Source: Desulfotruncus arcticus DSM 17038
GTDB taxonomy: Bacteria; Bacillota; Desulfotomaculia; Desulfotomaculales; Desulfallaceae
Direction: 5' to 3'
Assembly (NCBI RefSeq): GCF_900113335.1
Contig: NZ_FOOX01000004.1
Location: 62,001 to 126,000, forward strand
DNA: 64,000 nt
Shown: piece after piece, positions 63,745 to 64,000 of the stretch
Numbering within the stretch: the stretch's first letter is position 1
Layout of the letters: the number at the start of each line of letters is the position of its first letter
Made by a program: the position numbers and the translations under genes
Notes under the pieces: generated by a model
The model's database searches: none
The model's input: only the letters and a program-made list of their open reading frames with translations
What the model was told of the DNA's origin: nothing

Positions 63745-63858
63745 AGAATAAAAATAATTCCCTCAGGGGAATTGAAACTTGAACAGGCAGCCTTCAGGGT
63801 TAATGGGCTCATTCTGTTCTTGCCAGAATAAAATAATTCCCATCAAGGGAATTGAAAC
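63745..63858 (+). CRISPR. Minimal or remnant CRISPR-like array (two 34-base repeats, one 46-base spacer)
   Basis: Repeat copies at 63745-63778 and 63825-63858 share AATAATTCCC, a short inverted repeat with GGGAATTGAAAC, and end in GAAAC as many CRISPR repeats do. They differ by one A in the A-run and by CTCAG against ATCAA. The spacer (63779-63824) has no resemblance to the repeats. No third copy is seen in the 142 bases to the window edge, and no cas gene is in the window. Other explanations are a duplicated small hairpin or a decayed array. Confidence 0.45.
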
Positions 63859-64000
63859 GCTCATGATACCAGTACCTTTTAACGGACCCTTTTATGTCGT
63901 ACCCACGGGTTACCTGAAAGGTTTAATTCACGTTTCTGAACTTCCATATTCACTTCAAGGTGATTATTATTGGTCTGCCATTCACCATTAATAAATGCCT
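63859..64000. other. Sequence after the last repeat to the window edge
   Basis: Open on the plus strand from about 63779 to 63991, but the frame begins inside the repeat and contains no recognisable domain. Confidence 0.3.

Overview
The window looks like chromosome from an anaerobic, moderately GC-rich Firmicute, most likely of the Peptococcaceae (Desulfotomaculum/Pelotomaculum-like). This placement is inferred from gene content and order, not from a database search. The signs are strong AGGAGG-type ribosome binding sites with many TTG/GTG starts, a T-box leader and an FMN riboswitch, LL-diaminopimelate aminotransferase (dapL), DUF116 in the fmt-rsmB-rlmN run, a clostridial 2[4Fe-4S] ferredoxin and a rubredoxin, and compatible-solute synthesis through lysine 2,3-aminomutase.

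Layout. 0-3.3 kb (minus strand): a frameshifted beta-propeller fragment, a DUF6144-like protein, a chimeric AraC-cupin/EamA-transporter remnant and an ABC-F ATPase. 3.7-5.8 kb: promoter, leucine-type T-box and leuA. 5.8-9 kb: AT-rich accessory stretch with strong hairpins, a flavin reductase-like protein, a Uma2-type nuclease with an altered active site, an 8-Cys ferredoxin and a rubredoxin. 9-12.4 kb: dapF, dapL and an aspartate aminotransferase. 12.6-16 kb: housekeeping operon yicC-remA-gmk-rpoZ-coaBC. 16-17.7 kb: a MarR regulator and a cysteine synthase-like protein. 17.7-26.2 kb (minus strand): an AT-rich surface-polysaccharide island with two glycosyltransferases (one broken by an in-frame TGA), a Wzx-type flippase, a methyltransferase, a left-handed beta-helix acyltransferase, an ATP-grasp/methyltransferase fusion and a DegT aminotransferase.

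26.4-42.2 kb is one long co-directional run: priA-def-fmt-DUF116-rsmB-rlmN, then fhaA-fhaB-PP2C phosphatase-FtsW/RodA-PBP-PASTA kinase, then rsgA-rpe. The middle part has the gene order of the actinobacterial fhaA-fhaB-pstP-rodA-pbpA-pkn cell-wall cluster inside a Firmicute translation/kinase operon. 42.2-44.3 kb holds cheW, a CBS-ACT protein, a BusR-like GntR/RCK_C regulator and a 40-residue ORF whose Shine-Dalgarno lies in a perfect hairpin.

44.4-55.8 kb is a metabolism and osmoadaptation region: acyl-CoA synthetase, ablA-ablB (N-epsilon-acetyl-beta-lysine synthesis), a polar amino-acid ABC transporter, an unknown membrane protein and a divergent glycine-betaine ABC transporter (opuA). With the BusR-like regulator (a c-di-AMP sensor in streptococci and lactococci) it suggests one osmotic-stress neighbourhood. 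55.8-59.8 kb is the FMN-riboswitch-controlled ribD-ribE-ribBA-ribH operon, followed by a nicotinate phosphoribosyltransferase, rpmB (minus) and recG. The window ends in an intergenic region with a leader-like segment and two CRISPR-like repeats.

At least four families of short dispersed repeats lie in the intergenic spaces: a ~116-bp pair and a ~208-bp pair, each with copies in opposite orientation; a GGAGTCA-rich palindromic element in three copies, each inside an operon just upstream of a gene; and a REP-like GGGGACGGG element. I saw no transposase gene, tRNA or rRNA. Apart from small ORFs of low certainty, the gaps of over 300 bases hold the regulatory sites and repeats listed below.
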